A stretch of DNA of 64,000 bases from Hamadaea flava. GTDB taxonomy: Bacteria > Actinomycetota > Actinomycetes > Mycobacteriales > Micromonosporaceae. Positions 29,565-38,497 of the stretch are shown one piece after another. The stretch is taken from NCBI RefSeq assembly GCF_024172085.1, contig NZ_JAMZDZ010000001.1, positions 930,001-994,000 of the forward strand, written 5' to 3'. The first letter of the stretch is position 1. Each line of letters begins with the position of its first letter. The notes beneath the pieces were generated by a model, which was not told where the DNA came from, did not search any database, and saw nothing but the letters and a program-made list of their open reading frames with translations. The translations under genes and the position numbers were made by a program.

Positions 29565-30200
29565 TCAGACCGCGGACCGCACCATGTCCACGAAGTAGCG
29601 GTGCAGGCGCAGGTCCCCGGTGAGCTCCGGGTGGAATGAGGTCGCGAGCAGGTTGCCCTGCCGGACCGCGACAATCCTAGCGTCCGGGCCGTCGCCTACC
29701 TGCCCCAGCACCTCGACGTCGCCGTTGACCTTTTCCACCCAGGGCGCGCGGATGAACACCGCGGTGACCGGACCACCCTCGACCCCGGTGATCTCCACCG
29801 GCGATTCGAACGAGTCCACCTGGCGGCCGAACGCGTTCCGGCGTACCTGCAGGGCGAGCCCGCCGAAGGAACGCTGGTCGGGCCGGCCGTCGAGGACCTC
29901 GTCGGCGAGCATGATCATCCCAGCGCACGTCCCGTACGCCGGCAGGCCGGCCCGGAGCCGCTCGGCGATCGGATCGAAGACCTCGAACTCCTGGGCAAGC
30001 TTGCTCATCGTCGTGGACTCCCCGCCGGGGATGACGAGCGCGTCGATCTCCGCGACCTCGCCCGGCCGGCGAACGGGCCGGGCGATGACGTCGCACTCCG
30101 CGAGCGCCGCGAGGTGTTCACGGAAGTCGCCCTGCAGCGCGAGGACCCCGATGACCGGCTGCGCATCCGGCGATACACGCACGCGTGTATCGGCACTCAC
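29565..30200 (-). CDS. pdxT: Pyridoxal 5'-phosphate synthase glutaminase subunit PdxT
   Basis: A 211-residue class I glutaminase that feeds ammonia to PdxS for PLP synthesis. The nucleophile Cys is in [11 protein letters not shown] (about 87-97); the catalytic His/Glu pair is in [10 protein letters not shown] (about 190-199). The [13 protein letters not shown] start and the [10 protein letters not shown] loop are family hallmarks. GTG at 30200 overlaps the pdxS stop in a GTGA junction, matching the stoichiometric PdxS-PdxT complex. Confidence 0.95.
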   Translation of the reverse strand: MSADTRVRVSPDAQPVIGVLALQGDFREHLAALAECDVIARPVRRPGEVAEIDALVIPGGESTTMSKLAQEFEVFDPIAERLRAGLPAYGTCAGMIMLADEVLDGRPDQRSFGGLALQVRRNAFGRQVDSFESPVEITGVEGGPVTAVFIRAPWVEKVNGDVEVLGQVGDGPDARIVAVRQGNLLATSFHPELTGDLRLHRYFVDMVRSAV

Positions 30201-31102
30201 CAGCCACGCTCCGCGAGACGGTGCGGCTGCGGGATCTCGTCGACGTTGATGCCGACCATGGCCTCACCGAGGCCGCGGGACACCTTCGCGAGCACGTCCG
30301 GGTCGTCGTGGAAGGTGGTGGCCTTGACGATGGCGGCGGCGCGCTGCGCCGGGTTGCCCGACTTGAAGATGCCGGAGCCGACGAAGACGCCCTCGGCGCC
30401 GAGCTGCATCATCATCGCGGCGTCGGCCGGGGTGGCGATGCCGCCCGCGGTGAACAGCACGACCGGCAGCTTGCCCGTCTCGGCGATCTCCTTGACCAGC
30501 TCGTACGGAGCCTGCAACTCCTTGGCCGCGACGTACAGCTCGTCCTCCGGCAGGCTGGTCAGCCGCTTGATCTCGCCCCGGATCTTGCGCATGTGCGTGG
30601 TGGCGTTCGAGACGTCGCCGGTGCCGGCCTCACCCTTGGAGCGGATCATCGCCGCGCCCTCGGTGATCCGCCGCAGCGCCTCACCCAGGTTGGTCGCACC
30701 GCAGACGAACGGCACCGTGAACGCCCACTTGTCGATGTGGTTGGCGTAGTCGGCCGGGGTCAGCACCTCGGACTCGTCGACGTAGTCCACGCCGAGCGCC
30801 TGCAGCACCTGTGCCTCGACGAAGTGGCCGATCCGGGCCTTGGCCATCACCGGAATGGAGACGGCACTGATGATGCCGTCGATCATGTCGGGGTCCGACA
30901 TGCGAGACACGCCACCCTGGGCGCGAATGTCGGCCGGTACGCGCTCCAGCGCCATGACGGCGACCGCGCCGGCGTCCTCGGCGATCTTGGCCTGCTCGGG
31001 GGTGACCACGTCCATGATCACACCGCCCTTGAGCTGTTCGGCCATGCCGCGCTTGACGCGAGCGGTTCCAGTGACCGCGGCGGTGCTGACGGATTCGGAC
31101 AT
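30197..31102 (-). CDS. pdxS: Pyridoxal 5'-phosphate synthase lyase subunit PdxS
   Basis: A 301-residue (beta/alpha)8 synthase making PLP from ribose 5-phosphate, glyceraldehyde 3-phosphate and ammonia. [20 protein letters not shown] (about 14-33), the catalytic-Lys segments [10 protein letters not shown] and GEAGTGDV, and the phosphate-binding [19 protein letters not shown] are present. AGGAG lies eleven bases before ATG 31102. The frame stays open ~300 bp upstream through tandem repeats, but I do not think that extension is translated. Confidence 0.96.
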   Translation of the reverse strand: MSESVSTAAVTGTARVKRGMAEQLKGGVIMDVVTPEQAKIAEDAGAVAVMALERVPADIRAQGGVSRMSDPDMIDGIISAVSIPVMAKARIGHFVEAQVLQALGVDYVDESEVLTPADYANHIDKWAFTVPFVCGATNLGEALRRITEGAAMIRSKGEAGTGDVSNATTHMRKIRGEIKRLTSLPEDELYVAAKELQAPYELVKEIAETGKLPVVLFTAGGIATPADAAMMMQLGAEGVFVGSGIFKSGNPAQRAAAIVKATTFHDDPDVLAKVSRGLGEAMVGINVDEIPQPHRLAERGW

Positions 31103-31262
31103 GGCGGTATCAACTCCTGTCGGATACAAGGGGGGTCTACCAGCGATGTTACGCGTTCGCGAACTTGCCGCCCTACGGCCAATCACATCCGGGTGGCCGC
31201 CCATGTGGCGCCAGTCACACCGACCCCCATTCGCGCTGCCGCACTCGCCGCGTCCGCTGCCG

Positions 31263-31346
31263 CGCTCACCGCCGCACTCCCCACGCTCACCGCCGCACTC
31301 CCCACGCTCACCGCCGCACTCCCCACGCTCACCGCCGCACTCCCCG
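31263..31346. repeat. 21 bp tandem repeat, four copies, upstream of pdxS
   Basis: CGCTCACCGCCGCACTCCCCA repeats four times (the last with one change), ending 13 bp before the palindrome at 31360. It fills the middle of the 387 bp gap between pdxS and the small membrane gene; the rest of that gap (31103-31262) holds the pdxS RBS and, I assume, its promoter. The repeat length is a multiple of three and would encode GECGGER units in the pdxS frame. Confidence 0.9.
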
Positions 31347-31359
31347 CGCTCGCCGGGCG

Positions 31360-31440
31360 CGTTGATCATGGCGTTAGGGAAACGATCAGGGTGCTGCGGA
31401 CACGACACACCGGTCGATCACGACCGATAGTTCATGATCG
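31360..31440. repeat. Chimeric GATC palindromic element, family IV copy 1
   Basis: The reverse complement matches 37045-37124 closely, including an identical 28-nt core that contains GTGTCGTGTCCGCAGCACCC. The left end CGTTGATCATGGCGTT is instead a family III arm (one change from CGTTGATCATGGAGTT). It is therefore a mosaic of two families. Confidence 0.87.
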
Positions 31441-31489
31441 CGCGGAGAGGGCGGAGAGGGCGGCGGGCGGGAGCGAGCGTGGGGGCGGG

Positions 31490-31972
31490 TCAGACGTCGA
31501 TGTCGAAGTATGACGGGCGCTCGTGTCGCCGGGCCAGCCCCAGCATCCGTGCCATGCGGTGTTCGCGCAGCGACAGCGCGTCGCGTACTGAGTCGGTGTG
31601 CACCTGCCGGGCCAATGCCAGCCGCCGTCCTGCCGCGTCGACTGCTTCGACCAGCGCCGGGTCGGCTTTGGCGGCGGTCACGTCGAGTTCGCGGAGTCGC
31701 CGGGTCAGGTCGTTCTCGGCGGCTTCCCGCTCGCCGTTCGGGGCGTCCAGGGCGGCCCGAGCGGCCAGGTACAGCTCGTCCTGCGGCGTGTCGGCCTGCT
31801 CGGCGAGCACCGCCGCGGCCGCCGCGCGGCGTACCAGTTGGGCGTCCAGCGCCCGTCGCGCCGAGCCCGCGCGCAGGTGCAGCCGGTCGAGCCGCGCCGC
31901 GAGCCAGGTGACGTAGGTGCCCACCAGGACGACCACCGCCACGACTCCCACCACCCACGCCACGTCGAGCAT
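31490..31972 (-). CDS. Small membrane-anchored helical protein next to pimA
   Basis: A 160-residue protein with one N-terminal transmembrane segment (about 4-24, VAWVVGVVAVVVLVGTYVTW) followed by a long, Ala/Arg/Leu-rich helical region with coiled-coil character. No catalytic motif is seen. In mycobacteria the gene at this position beside pimA encodes a membrane protein with a Nudix domain; here there is no Nudix box. It starts 26 bp after the pimA stop and is probably co-transcribed with the PIM genes. A role in envelope lipid synthesis is only a guess from position. Confidence 0.75.
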   Translation of the reverse strand: MLDVAWVVGVVAVVVLVGTYVTWLAARLDRLHLRAGSARRALDAQLVRRAAAAAVLAEQADTPQDELYLAARAALDAPNGEREAAENDLTRRLRELDVTAAKADPALVEAVDAAGRRLALARQVHTDSVRDALSLREHRMARMLGLARRHERPSYFDIDV

Positions 31973-31998
31973 GGTAGTGGTCGCTCACCCGCGCAGGA

Positions 31999-33144
31999 TC
32001 ACCCGGCGGCCAACGACTCGTTCGCGCCGGGCACGACCTTGCCCGGGCTCGCGTCGATCGCGGTCTGGTACACCTCCAGCACGCGCCGCGCGACCACCGG
32101 CCAGTCGAACTCCCCCACCACCGCGGTGGCTCGGGCCGACAGGTCGGCGCGGCCTTCCGGATCGTCCAAAAGCTCCGATATTGTACGCGCAAGGGCGTCT
32201 ACGTCACCGTTAGCGAACAACGCCCCGGCCCGGCCACCGTCGAGCACCCGGCGGAAGGCGTCGAGATCGCTGGCGATCACGGGAGCCCCGGCCGCCATCG
32301 CCTCGGTGAGGATCATGCCGAAGGACTCGCCGCCGGTGTTCGGCGCGACGTAGAGGTCCACGCTGCGCAGCATCCGGGCCTTGTCCGGCTCGGACACCTT
32401 GCCCAGGAAGGTGAGCCGCTCCCGGACGATTCCGGGCAGCTCGATCTCGTCGAGGTCGCTCGGACCGGCCAGCAGCAGCCGCAGCCCCGGCCGATCAGGG
32501 GCGATCCGAGCGAACGCCTCGGACAGCAGCCCGAAGCCCTTGCGGGGCTCGGTGAACCGGCCGAGGAAACCGATCGCGCCGCCCTCGCCGGGCCAGCCGG
32601 GCAGCGGGTCGGCGGTGGCGAACTTGGCGACCGCCACCCCGTTCGGGATCTCCACACCACCGCCGCCGAGGTGTTCGACCTGCACCCGGCGGGCGAGGTC
32701 GCTGACCACGATCCGGCCGGTGATCCGCTCCAGCACCACCTGTAAGGCGACCTGGGCGGCGGCCATCATCTTCGACCGCGTCATCGCGGTGTGGAAGGTC
32801 GCCACGACCGGCCCGTCCGCGGCGAGCACCGCCAGCATCGACAGGCTCGGCGTGATCGGCTCGTGCACGTGGAGCACGTCGAACCGCCCGTTGGCCAGCC
32901 ATTTGCGTACGCGGGCCAGCGAGATCGGCCCGAACGCCAGCCGCGCCACCGAGCCGTTGTAGGGCACGGCGACAGCCCGTCCGGCGGCCACCACGTACGC
33001 CGGCAGCTCGGCGTCCTCGTCGGCCGGGGCGAGCACGCTCACCTCGTGCCCGAGGCCGAGCAGCGTCTCGGCCAGGTCACGGATGTGAAACTGCACGCCA
33101 CCGGGCACATCCAGCGAGTACGGGCAGACGATCCCGATTCGCAT
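31999..33144 (-). CDS. pimA: Phosphatidyl-myo-inositol alpha-mannosyltransferase PimA
   Basis: A 381-residue GT4 enzyme that adds the first mannose, from GDP-mannose, to phosphatidylinositol on the cytoplasmic membrane face. MRIGIVCPYSLDVPGGVQFH (about 1-20) is nearly the mycobacterial PimA N-terminus. FHTAMTRSK (about 117-125), FLGRFTEPRKGFGLL (about 200-214) and E-x7-E in ESFGMILTE (about 283-291) follow. ATG 33144 has AAGAAGGG six bases upstream; an ATG two codons earlier is possible. It belongs to the pgsA-patA-pimA operon. Confidence 0.95.
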   Translation of the reverse strand: MRIGIVCPYSLDVPGGVQFHIRDLAETLLGLGHEVSVLAPADEDAELPAYVVAAGRAVAVPYNGSVARLAFGPISLARVRKWLANGRFDVLHVHEPITPSLSMLAVLAADGPVVATFHTAMTRSKMMAAAQVALQVVLERITGRIVVSDLARRVQVEHLGGGGVEIPNGVAVAKFATADPLPGWPGEGGAIGFLGRFTEPRKGFGLLSEAFARIAPDRPGLRLLLAGPSDLDEIELPGIVRERLTFLGKVSEPDKARMLRSVDLYVAPNTGGESFGMILTEAMAAGAPVIASDLDAFRRVLDGGRAGALFANGDVDALARTISELLDDPEGRADLSARATAVVGEFDWPVVARRVLEVYQTAIDASPGKVVPGANESLAAG

Positions 33145-33171
33145 GCCCATCCCTTCTTTCGCGCCCGCAGG

Positions 33172-34044
33172 CTATTCGGCCAGCCAGAGCTTCTGCATCA
33201 TGTGCCAGTCGGCGGGATGCTGGGCGATCCCCTTGGCCAGCTCGTCGGCGACCGTCTGCGTCAGCGCTCGCACCCGCTCGGTCAAAGTACCCTCCTGCGG
33301 CGGTTCGAGGGGACCGACGAGCCGTCCGACCGGGCGCTCGGGCTCGTACCAGAGGCTCGCGACGAACAGCGGAGCACCGGTACGCAGTGCCAGCAGCGCC
33401 GGACCGGCCGGCATCCGGGCCTTGCCCCCGAAGAAGCGGACGTCGACACCGCGCCTCGACAGGTCCCGGTCGGCCAGCAGCGGGACGATGTGATTGTTCT
33501 TCAGCGCTTCGGCCAGCACATCGGTCGGCGGCGTGGACCCGCCCGTGTTCGGGATGATCCGCATCCCCAGGCTCTCCCGGTACGCCAGAAACCGCTGATA
33601 GACGCCCTCGGCCTTGAACCGCTCGGCAACCGTCGTCAGGGGCATGTCCATCGCCGTGACCCAGGCTCCGGCGGCGTCCCAGTTCCCGGCGTGCGGCAGC
33701 GCGACGATCGCCCCGGTCCCCCGCTCGCGGGCCTCCCGCAGCATCTCCCAGTGCTCCAGAGCGAACCCGTCGCGCAGTTGCTGCCGGGACAGCGACGGCA
33801 GCCGGAACGACTCCATCCAGTAGCGTGCATAGGAGCGTACGGCGTCGCGGAGCAGCTCCGGGGGCACCGGCCCGCCGAGGACCTGCGCGAGATTGCCTTC
33901 GAGACGGCGTACCCCTGGACCTTGACGGCGGGCCGCGCGATCGGCGCCGGCCCGGAAGACCGCGGCGGCGACGGGCTTGGGCAGGGCCCGCACGACCCGC
34001 CAGCCGGCAACGAAGCCGAACTCGACGAGCTTGTCCCGGTTCAC
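33172..34044 (-). CDS. Phosphatidylinositol mannoside acyltransferase (PatA-type)
   Basis: A 290-residue LPLAT-fold acyltransferase that transfers a fatty acyl chain to a mannose of PIM. The HxxxxD motif is PHAGNWDAAGAW (His about 117, Asp about 122). A second conserved patch is LLADRDLSRRGVDVRFFGGKA (about 190-210). GTG at 34044 overlaps the pgsA stop (GTGA). It is flanked by pgsA and pimA, as in mycobacteria. Confidence 0.92.
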   Translation of the reverse strand: MNRDKLVEFGFVAGWRVVRALPKPVAAAVFRAGADRAARRQGPGVRRLEGNLAQVLGGPVPPELLRDAVRSYARYWMESFRLPSLSRQQLRDGFALEHWEMLREARERGTGAIVALPHAGNWDAAGAWVTAMDMPLTTVAERFKAEGVYQRFLAYRESLGMRIIPNTGGSTPPTDVLAEALKNNHIVPLLADRDLSRRGVDVRFFGGKARMPAGPALLALRTGAPLFVASLWYEPERPVGRLVGPLEPPQEGTLTERVRALTQTVADELAKGIAQHPADWHMMQKLWLAE

Positions 34045-34685
34045 GCGGGGCCCTGCCGCCCGGCGGCTCGCTGGTCGGCGAGCTGCTGCCGGTCCGAGCG
34101 CGCGGCCTGGACCATCCGCTGGCCGACGGTGAAGATCGAACCGGCCGCGAGCAGCCAGAGCGCGGCAGGCAGGCCCCAGCCGACGCCGGCCGCGGTGAGC
34201 AGCCCGCCCACGCCGATGCTGATCAGCCGCTCGGCCCGCTCGACCAGACCGACGTTGGCGTCGAGGCCGAGTCCTTCCGCACGGGCCTTGACGTAGGAGA
34301 CGACCTGTCCGGCGACCAGGCAGATGAGCACCGCGACCAGCGTCGGGGTCTCGTCGCGGTAGAGGTACGCCAGCGAGGCGAAGACCATGCCGTCGGCCAC
34401 CCGGTCCATCGTGGAGTCGAGGAGCGCGCCGAACCGGCCGGGCTTGCGCTGGGCTCGGGCCAGCGCGCCGTCGACGACGTCGGTGAGCGCGCTGAGCGTG
34501 ACGATCACGACCGCGGCGACCAGGTGGCCCCGGGTCGCGAAGCCGAGGGCGCCGACGCCGACGCCGAGTGTGCCGATGACCGTGACGACGTTGGCCGTCA
34601 CGCCGAGGCGCAGCAGGGCGCGGATGAGTGGATCGAAGAGTCGCACTGTGGCGCTCTTGATGGTGACGCTGAAGATCTTCGCCAT
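34041..34685 (-). CDS. pgsA: Phosphatidylinositol phosphate synthase, CDP-alcohol phosphatidyltransferase
   Basis: A 214-residue membrane enzyme joining CDP-diacylglycerol to inositol 3-phosphate, the first step of PI/PIM synthesis in actinobacteria. The CDP-alcohol signature D-x2-DG-x2-AR-x8-G-x3-D-x3-D is complete in DVVDGALARAQRKPGRFGAL followed by LDSTMDR (about 69-95). About six helices. It starts the pgsA-patA-pimA cluster. The 140 bp divergent spacer to the EF-G-like gene must carry its promoter. Confidence 0.93.
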   Translation of the reverse strand: MAKIFSVTIKSATVRLFDPLIRALLRLGVTANVVTVIGTLGVGVGALGFATRGHLVAAVVIVTLSALTDVVDGALARAQRKPGRFGALLDSTMDRVADGMVFASLAYLYRDETPTLVAVLICLVAGQVVSYVKARAEGLGLDANVGLVERAERLISIGVGGLLTAAGVGWGLPAALWLLAAGSIFTVGQRMVQAARSDRQQLADQRAAGRQGPA

Positions 34686-34825
34686 AGCGGTCTAAAGATA
34701 ATGGGAGGGCCTGCCGGATCTGTGTGTCGGGGTTGTTAAGTCGCCGTCCGGGGTGTGGGATTCAGGTATGTGATGTGAACCACAGCCGAACTACGGCTTG
34801 ACTCCAATGATTAGAGGAGGTAGCG

Positions 34826-37000
34826 ATGGCCCAGAAGGCTGCGCCCGCCAAAGGCGGGGAGAAGGGGGTCGCCGGCGCCGTGCCGGCGGTGGATTCGCCC
34901 GACAACGTACGCAACGTGGTGCTCGTCGGACATTCCGGCTCGGGCAAGACGACACTGGTCGAGGCGCTGCTCGCCGGGACCGGCACGATCTCCCGGGAAG
35001 GCTCCGTCACCGACGGCACCACGGTGACCGACAACGACCCCGCCGCCGTACGCCAGCAGCGCTCCGTCGCGCTCGGTTGCGCGCCGATGCTCTACAACGG
35101 CGTGAAGATCAACCTCCTCGACACTCCCGGGTACGCCGACTTCGTGGGCGAGCTGCGCGCGGGCCTGCGCGCGGCCGACGCCGCCCTCTTCGTGGTGAGC
35201 GCCGTCGACGGCATGGACGCCGCGACCGTCGCGCTGTGGGAGGAGTGCGCCGCCGTCGGCATGCCGCGTGCGGTCGCCGTGACCCGGCTGGACCATCCTC
35301 GCTCCGACTTCGACGAGGTGGTCGCGCTGTGCGATCGCGTCTTCGGTGAGGGCGTCATCCCCCTGTACCTGCCCATGCACGGCGACGACGGCGAGAGCGT
35401 CGTCGGCCTGATCGGGCTGCTCACCCAGCGCGTGTTCGACTACACCGAGGGCTTCCCGCCGGCCGTCCGCGACCCCGATCCCGAGCACCTGCCGGCCATC
35501 GAGGAGGCGCGCAACGAGCTGATCGAAGGGATCATCGCCGAGAGCGAGGACGAGACCCTCATGGACCGCTACCTCGGCGGCGAGGAGATCGAGATCCAGA
35601 CCCTGGTCGACGACCTGGAGAAGGCGGTCGCGCGCGGCCACTTCTACCCCGTCGTGCCGGTCAACTCCCCCACCGGCGTGGGCCTGGACGCGCTGCTGGA
35701 GCTGCTGACCAGCGCGTTCCCGACGCCGCTGGAGCACCCGCTGCCCGCGGTCACGGCCGTCGACGGCTCGCCGGAGGCTCCGCTGACCTGCGACCCGGCC
35801 GGTCCGCTGGTGGCCGAGGTGGTCAAGACGACGATCGACGCGTACGTGGGGCGGGTGTCGCTGGTGCGGGTCTTCTCCGGCACGCTGCGCCCGGAGACCG
35901 CCGTGCACGTCTCCGGGCACGGGCTGGCCGAGCGTGGCCACGCCGACCACGACACCGACGAGCGCATCGCGCACATCTACTCGCCGCTCGGCGCCACCCT
36001 CCGCGAGGTGCCGTACGCCGTCGCCGGCGACATCTGCGCGATCACCAAGTCGACCTCGGCCGAGACCGGGGACACCATCTCCGCCAAGGACCACCCGCTG
36101 CTGGTGGAGGCGTGGGAGATGCCGGAGCCGCTGCTGCCCGTCGCGGTCGTGCCGAAGACCCGCTCCGACGAGGACGCGCTGGCCAAGAACCTCGGGCGAC
36201 TGGCTGCCGGGGACCCGACACTGCGCCTGGAGCGCAACCCCGAGACCCATCAGCTCGTCCTGTGGTGCATGGGTGAGGCGCACGCCGACGTCGTCCTCGA
36301 ACGCCTGAAGGCGGGCGGCGTCGAGCTGACCACCGAACCGGTCCGGGTCGCCCTGCGGGAGGCGTTCGTCTCGGAGTCCCAGGGCCACGGCCGGCACGTG
36401 AAGCAGTCCGGCGGGCACGGGCAGTACGCAGTCTGCGACATCGTCGTCGAGCCGCTGCCGCGAGGAACCGGGATCGAGTTCGCCGAACGAGTCGTCGGCG
36501 GCGCCGTGCCGCACAACTACATCCCGAGCGTGGAGAAGGGCGTACGCGCCCAGGTCGAGAAGGGACTCGTCGCCGGATATCCGGTCATCGACGTCCGGGT
36601 GACCCTGGTCGACGGCAAGGCGCACAGCGTCGACTCCTCCGACGCCGCCTTCCAGACCGCCGGGTCGCTCGCGTTGAAGGACGCCGCCGAGAAGGCCCAG
36701 ATCTCGCTGCTGGAACCGGTCGACGACGTCGAGATCCGGGTGCCGGACACGTACGTGGGCGCGGTCATGAGCGACCTGTCCGGCCGCCGCGGCCGGGTCC
36801 TGGGCAGCGACGCCGACCCCGAGCACGACGGGAAGACGGTCGTCCACGCCGAAGTCCCCGCGACCGAACTCGTCCGGTACGCCATCGAGCTGCGCGCGAT
36901 GACCTCCGGCGCGGGCAGCTTCCGCCGGTCGTTCGCCCGGTTCGAGCCGATGCCGTCACACCTGGCCGACGCCGCCCGCAAGGAACACGCCACCCGCTGA
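34826..37000 (+). CDS. EF-G-like translational GTPase paralogue (EF-G2/FusA2 type)
   Basis: A 724-residue protein with the five-domain EF-G plan. The P-loop GHSGSGKTT (about 35-43) is intact. Switch II reads DTPGYADF (about 100-107), where canonical EF-G has DTPGHVDF, so the GTPase-activating His is Tyr. The guanine-recognition motif NKxD reads TRLD. Domain IV has HGRHVKQSGGHGQYAVCDIV. These changes mark the EF-G2 paralogue group, distinct from the housekeeping fusA beside rpsL. Hydrolysis is likely weak or absent; role uncertain. RBS AGAGGAGG is excellent. Confidence 0.9.
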   Translation: MAQKAAPAKGGEKGVAGAVPAVDSPDNVRNVVLVGHSGSGKTTLVEALLAGTGTISREGSVTDGTTVTDNDPAAVRQQRSVALGCAPMLYNGVKINLLDTPGYADFVGELRAGLRAADAALFVVSAVDGMDAATVALWEECAAVGMPRAVAVTRLDHPRSDFDEVVALCDRVFGEGVIPLYLPMHGDDGESVVGLIGLLTQRVFDYTEGFPPAVRDPDPEHLPAIEEARNELIEGIIAESEDETLMDRYLGGEEIEIQTLVDDLEKAVARGHFYPVVPVNSPTGVGLDALLELLTSAFPTPLEHPLPAVTAVDGSPEAPLTCDPAGPLVAEVVKTTIDAYVGRVSLVRVFSGTLRPETAVHVSGHGLAERGHADHDTDERIAHIYSPLGATLREVPYAVAGDICAITKSTSAETGDTISAKDHPLLVEAWEMPEPLLPVAVVPKTRSDEDALAKNLGRLAAGDPTLRLERNPETHQLVLWCMGEAHADVVLERLKAGGVELTTEPVRVALREAFVSESQGHGRHVKQSGGHGQYAVCDIVVEPLPRGTGIEFAERVVGGAVPHNYIPSVEKGVRAQVEKGLVAGYPVIDVRVTLVDGKAHSVDSSDAAFQTAGSLALKDAAEKAQISLLEPVDDVEIRVPDTYVGAVMSDLSGRRGRVLGSDADPEHDGKTVVHAEVPATELVRYAIELRAMTSGAGSFRRSFARFEPMPSHLADAARKEHATR

Positions 37001-37039
37001 CCCACCGCTCGCCGGCCCGCTTGCCCGCCGACGCCCTAT

Positions 37040-37124
37040 CCGGTCGATCATGAACTAATAGTCATGATCGACCGGCGTGTCGTGTCCGCAGCACCCTGAT
37101 CGTTCCCCGGGGAACGTGATCGAC
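37040..37124. repeat. GATC palindromic element, family IV copy 2
   Basis: Two hairpins are joined by a unique core. The first has 14-nt perfect arms CCGGTCGATCATGA/TCATGATCGACCGG (37040-37053, 37062-37075). The second is the perfect palindrome GTTCCCCGGGGAAC (37102-37115) within a GATC-bounded stretch. From 37045 it matches the inverted copy at 31360-31440. It lies between convergent genes. Confidence 0.88.
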
Positions 37125-37145
37125 TTCGCCGTCGTCCGGGCCGGA

Positions 37146-38003
37146 TCAGCCGGTCAGGGCGGGTTCGGCGACCGGCTCGGCGGGCTTGTCCCGCCGGACC
37201 TTGCGGCGGAGCCAGTCGTAGGCGCGCTCCAGTGGCAGGAAGCTCAGCATCGCCACCAGGTGCGGGGCGAACGAGATCGTGATCGTGGCGATCGTCACGA
37301 GGTGGAACGAGTAGAAGAAGCCGACGACCCGCAGCCGCCACTTCTCGGGCACCACGAGGACGAGCGGGCTCAACAGCTCGAACAGCATGATGCCGATCTG
37401 CGCCCCGATGAGCAGGCCCGGGATCGGTGCGATCAGGTCGGCCAGGCCGGTTCCCCGGCGCAGGATCGCGCGGGCCAGCACCGACCCGGTCATCCACTCC
37501 GGACCGCCGTACCGCAGCTTCGCCCAGGAGGCGAGGAAGTAGGTCGCCACCACGCCCAGCTGCACCATGCGGAAGGCCCACCCGGCGCGCTCGGAGGGCG
37601 TACGGTCGCCGAAGCGCGCGGGACCGCACGTGGGCAGCACCGCGAGGGCCATGAGGTACGCGTACCGGTCGTGGTCGACCTTCCCGTAGCTCATCGCCAC
37701 CAGCATCCAGGCGAAGTAGAGCCCGAACACGGTCCAGCCCAGCAGCCGCGGATAGCGACCGGTCGCGGCGGCCAACGCCGTCACCAGCAGCGTCCAGAAG
37801 ATGATCCACACGATCAGGGCGGTCGGCCGGGGCAGGTGCAGCAGCCGGGCGACCAGCAACGGCTGGTACGACTCGGCGCTGGCGTGGGCGTGGCCGCGTA
37901 CCCACGGGGTGAAGATCACCAGGTCGGCGGCGGCGAACAGGTAGACGATCGTGCGGAAGAGCGCGACGCGGGCCTTGGGGACCGGGGCGAACAGCCAGTT
38001 CAT
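37146..38003 (-). CDS. HTTM-domain membrane protein
   Basis: A 285-residue polytopic protein with about six to eight helices. It resembles the HTTM domain, the transmembrane half of vitamin K-dependent gamma-carboxylase, seen in many bacteria (WAKLRYGGPEWMTG about 158-171 is typical). No carboxylase soluble domain is attached. ATG 38003 overlaps the stop of the upstream small gene in an ATGA junction. The set DCC protein, small secreted or anchored protein and HTTM protein recurs in bacteria and suggests membrane redox or quinone-linked chemistry. Confidence 0.82.
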   Translation of the reverse strand: MNWLFAPVPKARVALFRTIVYLFAAADLVIFTPWVRGHAHASAESYQPLLVARLLHLPRPTALIVWIIFWTLLVTALAAATGRYPRLLGWTVFGLYFAWMLVAMSYGKVDHDRYAYLMALAVLPTCGPARFGDRTPSERAGWAFRMVQLGVVATYFLASWAKLRYGGPEWMTGSVLARAILRRGTGLADLIAPIPGLLIGAQIGIMLFELLSPLVLVVPEKWRLRVVGFFYSFHLVTIATITISFAPHLVAMLSFLPLERAYDWLRRKVRRDKPAEPVAEPALTG

Positions 38004-38440
38004 CGGGTGACCCGCCAATCGGCCAGCACGTCGTCGGTCCACTTGCCGGTGGGCCGCCCGGAGTGGATCTCGTGCATCCGGTTCACGTAGCGGACCTCGA
38101 CCAGCGGCGCGGCCTGCGGATTGCGCTTCTCGTACGCCTCCAGCACCTGCCGGAGCAGCGACGGATCGGCGGCGTACGCGTCCTGCGACGCCTCCACCTC
38201 AGCCCGGCGCAGCCCGGTGCGCTTCTCGTCGAGGAGGATCACGGTCCCGTCGGCGGTGACGCCTTCGATCCGGGGATCGGGTGCGGGCTCGTTCGGCGGG
38301 TTGACCCCGGCGTACATCCGGAAGGGACCGAACGGGAAGTCGTCGTCGGAACCCCACAGGGTTCCGCCCAGAAGCAGAGCGCAGACGACGGCGGTGATCA
38401 CCACTCTTGTCGTGCGGGCGGTATGGGAAAGCGTGTCCAT
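38000..38440 (-). CDS. Small membrane-anchored protein in the HTTM operon
   Basis: A 146-residue protein with one N-terminal hydrophobic segment (about 12-29, VVITAVVCALLLGGTLW), then an extracytoplasmic domain. PFGPFRMYAGVNPPNEPAPD (about 37-56) and VRYVNRMHEIHSGRPTGKW near the C-terminus stand out. I know no assigned function, but similar proteins accompany HTTM genes. It starts 57 bp after the DCC gene and is translationally coupled to the HTTM gene. Confidence 0.75.
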   Translation of the reverse strand: MDTLSHTARTTRVVITAVVCALLLGGTLWGSDDDFPFGPFRMYAGVNPPNEPAPDPRIEGVTADGTVILLDEKRTGLRRAEVEASQDAYAADPSLLRQVLEAYEKRNPQAAPLVEVRYVNRMHEIHSGRPTGKWTDDVLADWRVTR

Positions 38441-38497
38441 GGCGGACCGAAGCGTAGCCGGTCCCCCACACCGGCCGCTGTCCCGGCAGGGACTGCG

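Noticed and set aside
31103-31408. A long N-terminal extension of PdxS through the tandem repeats
   Set aside because: PdxS length and start are highly conserved, a good RBS precedes the ATG at 31102, and the extension is repeat-coded low complexity.
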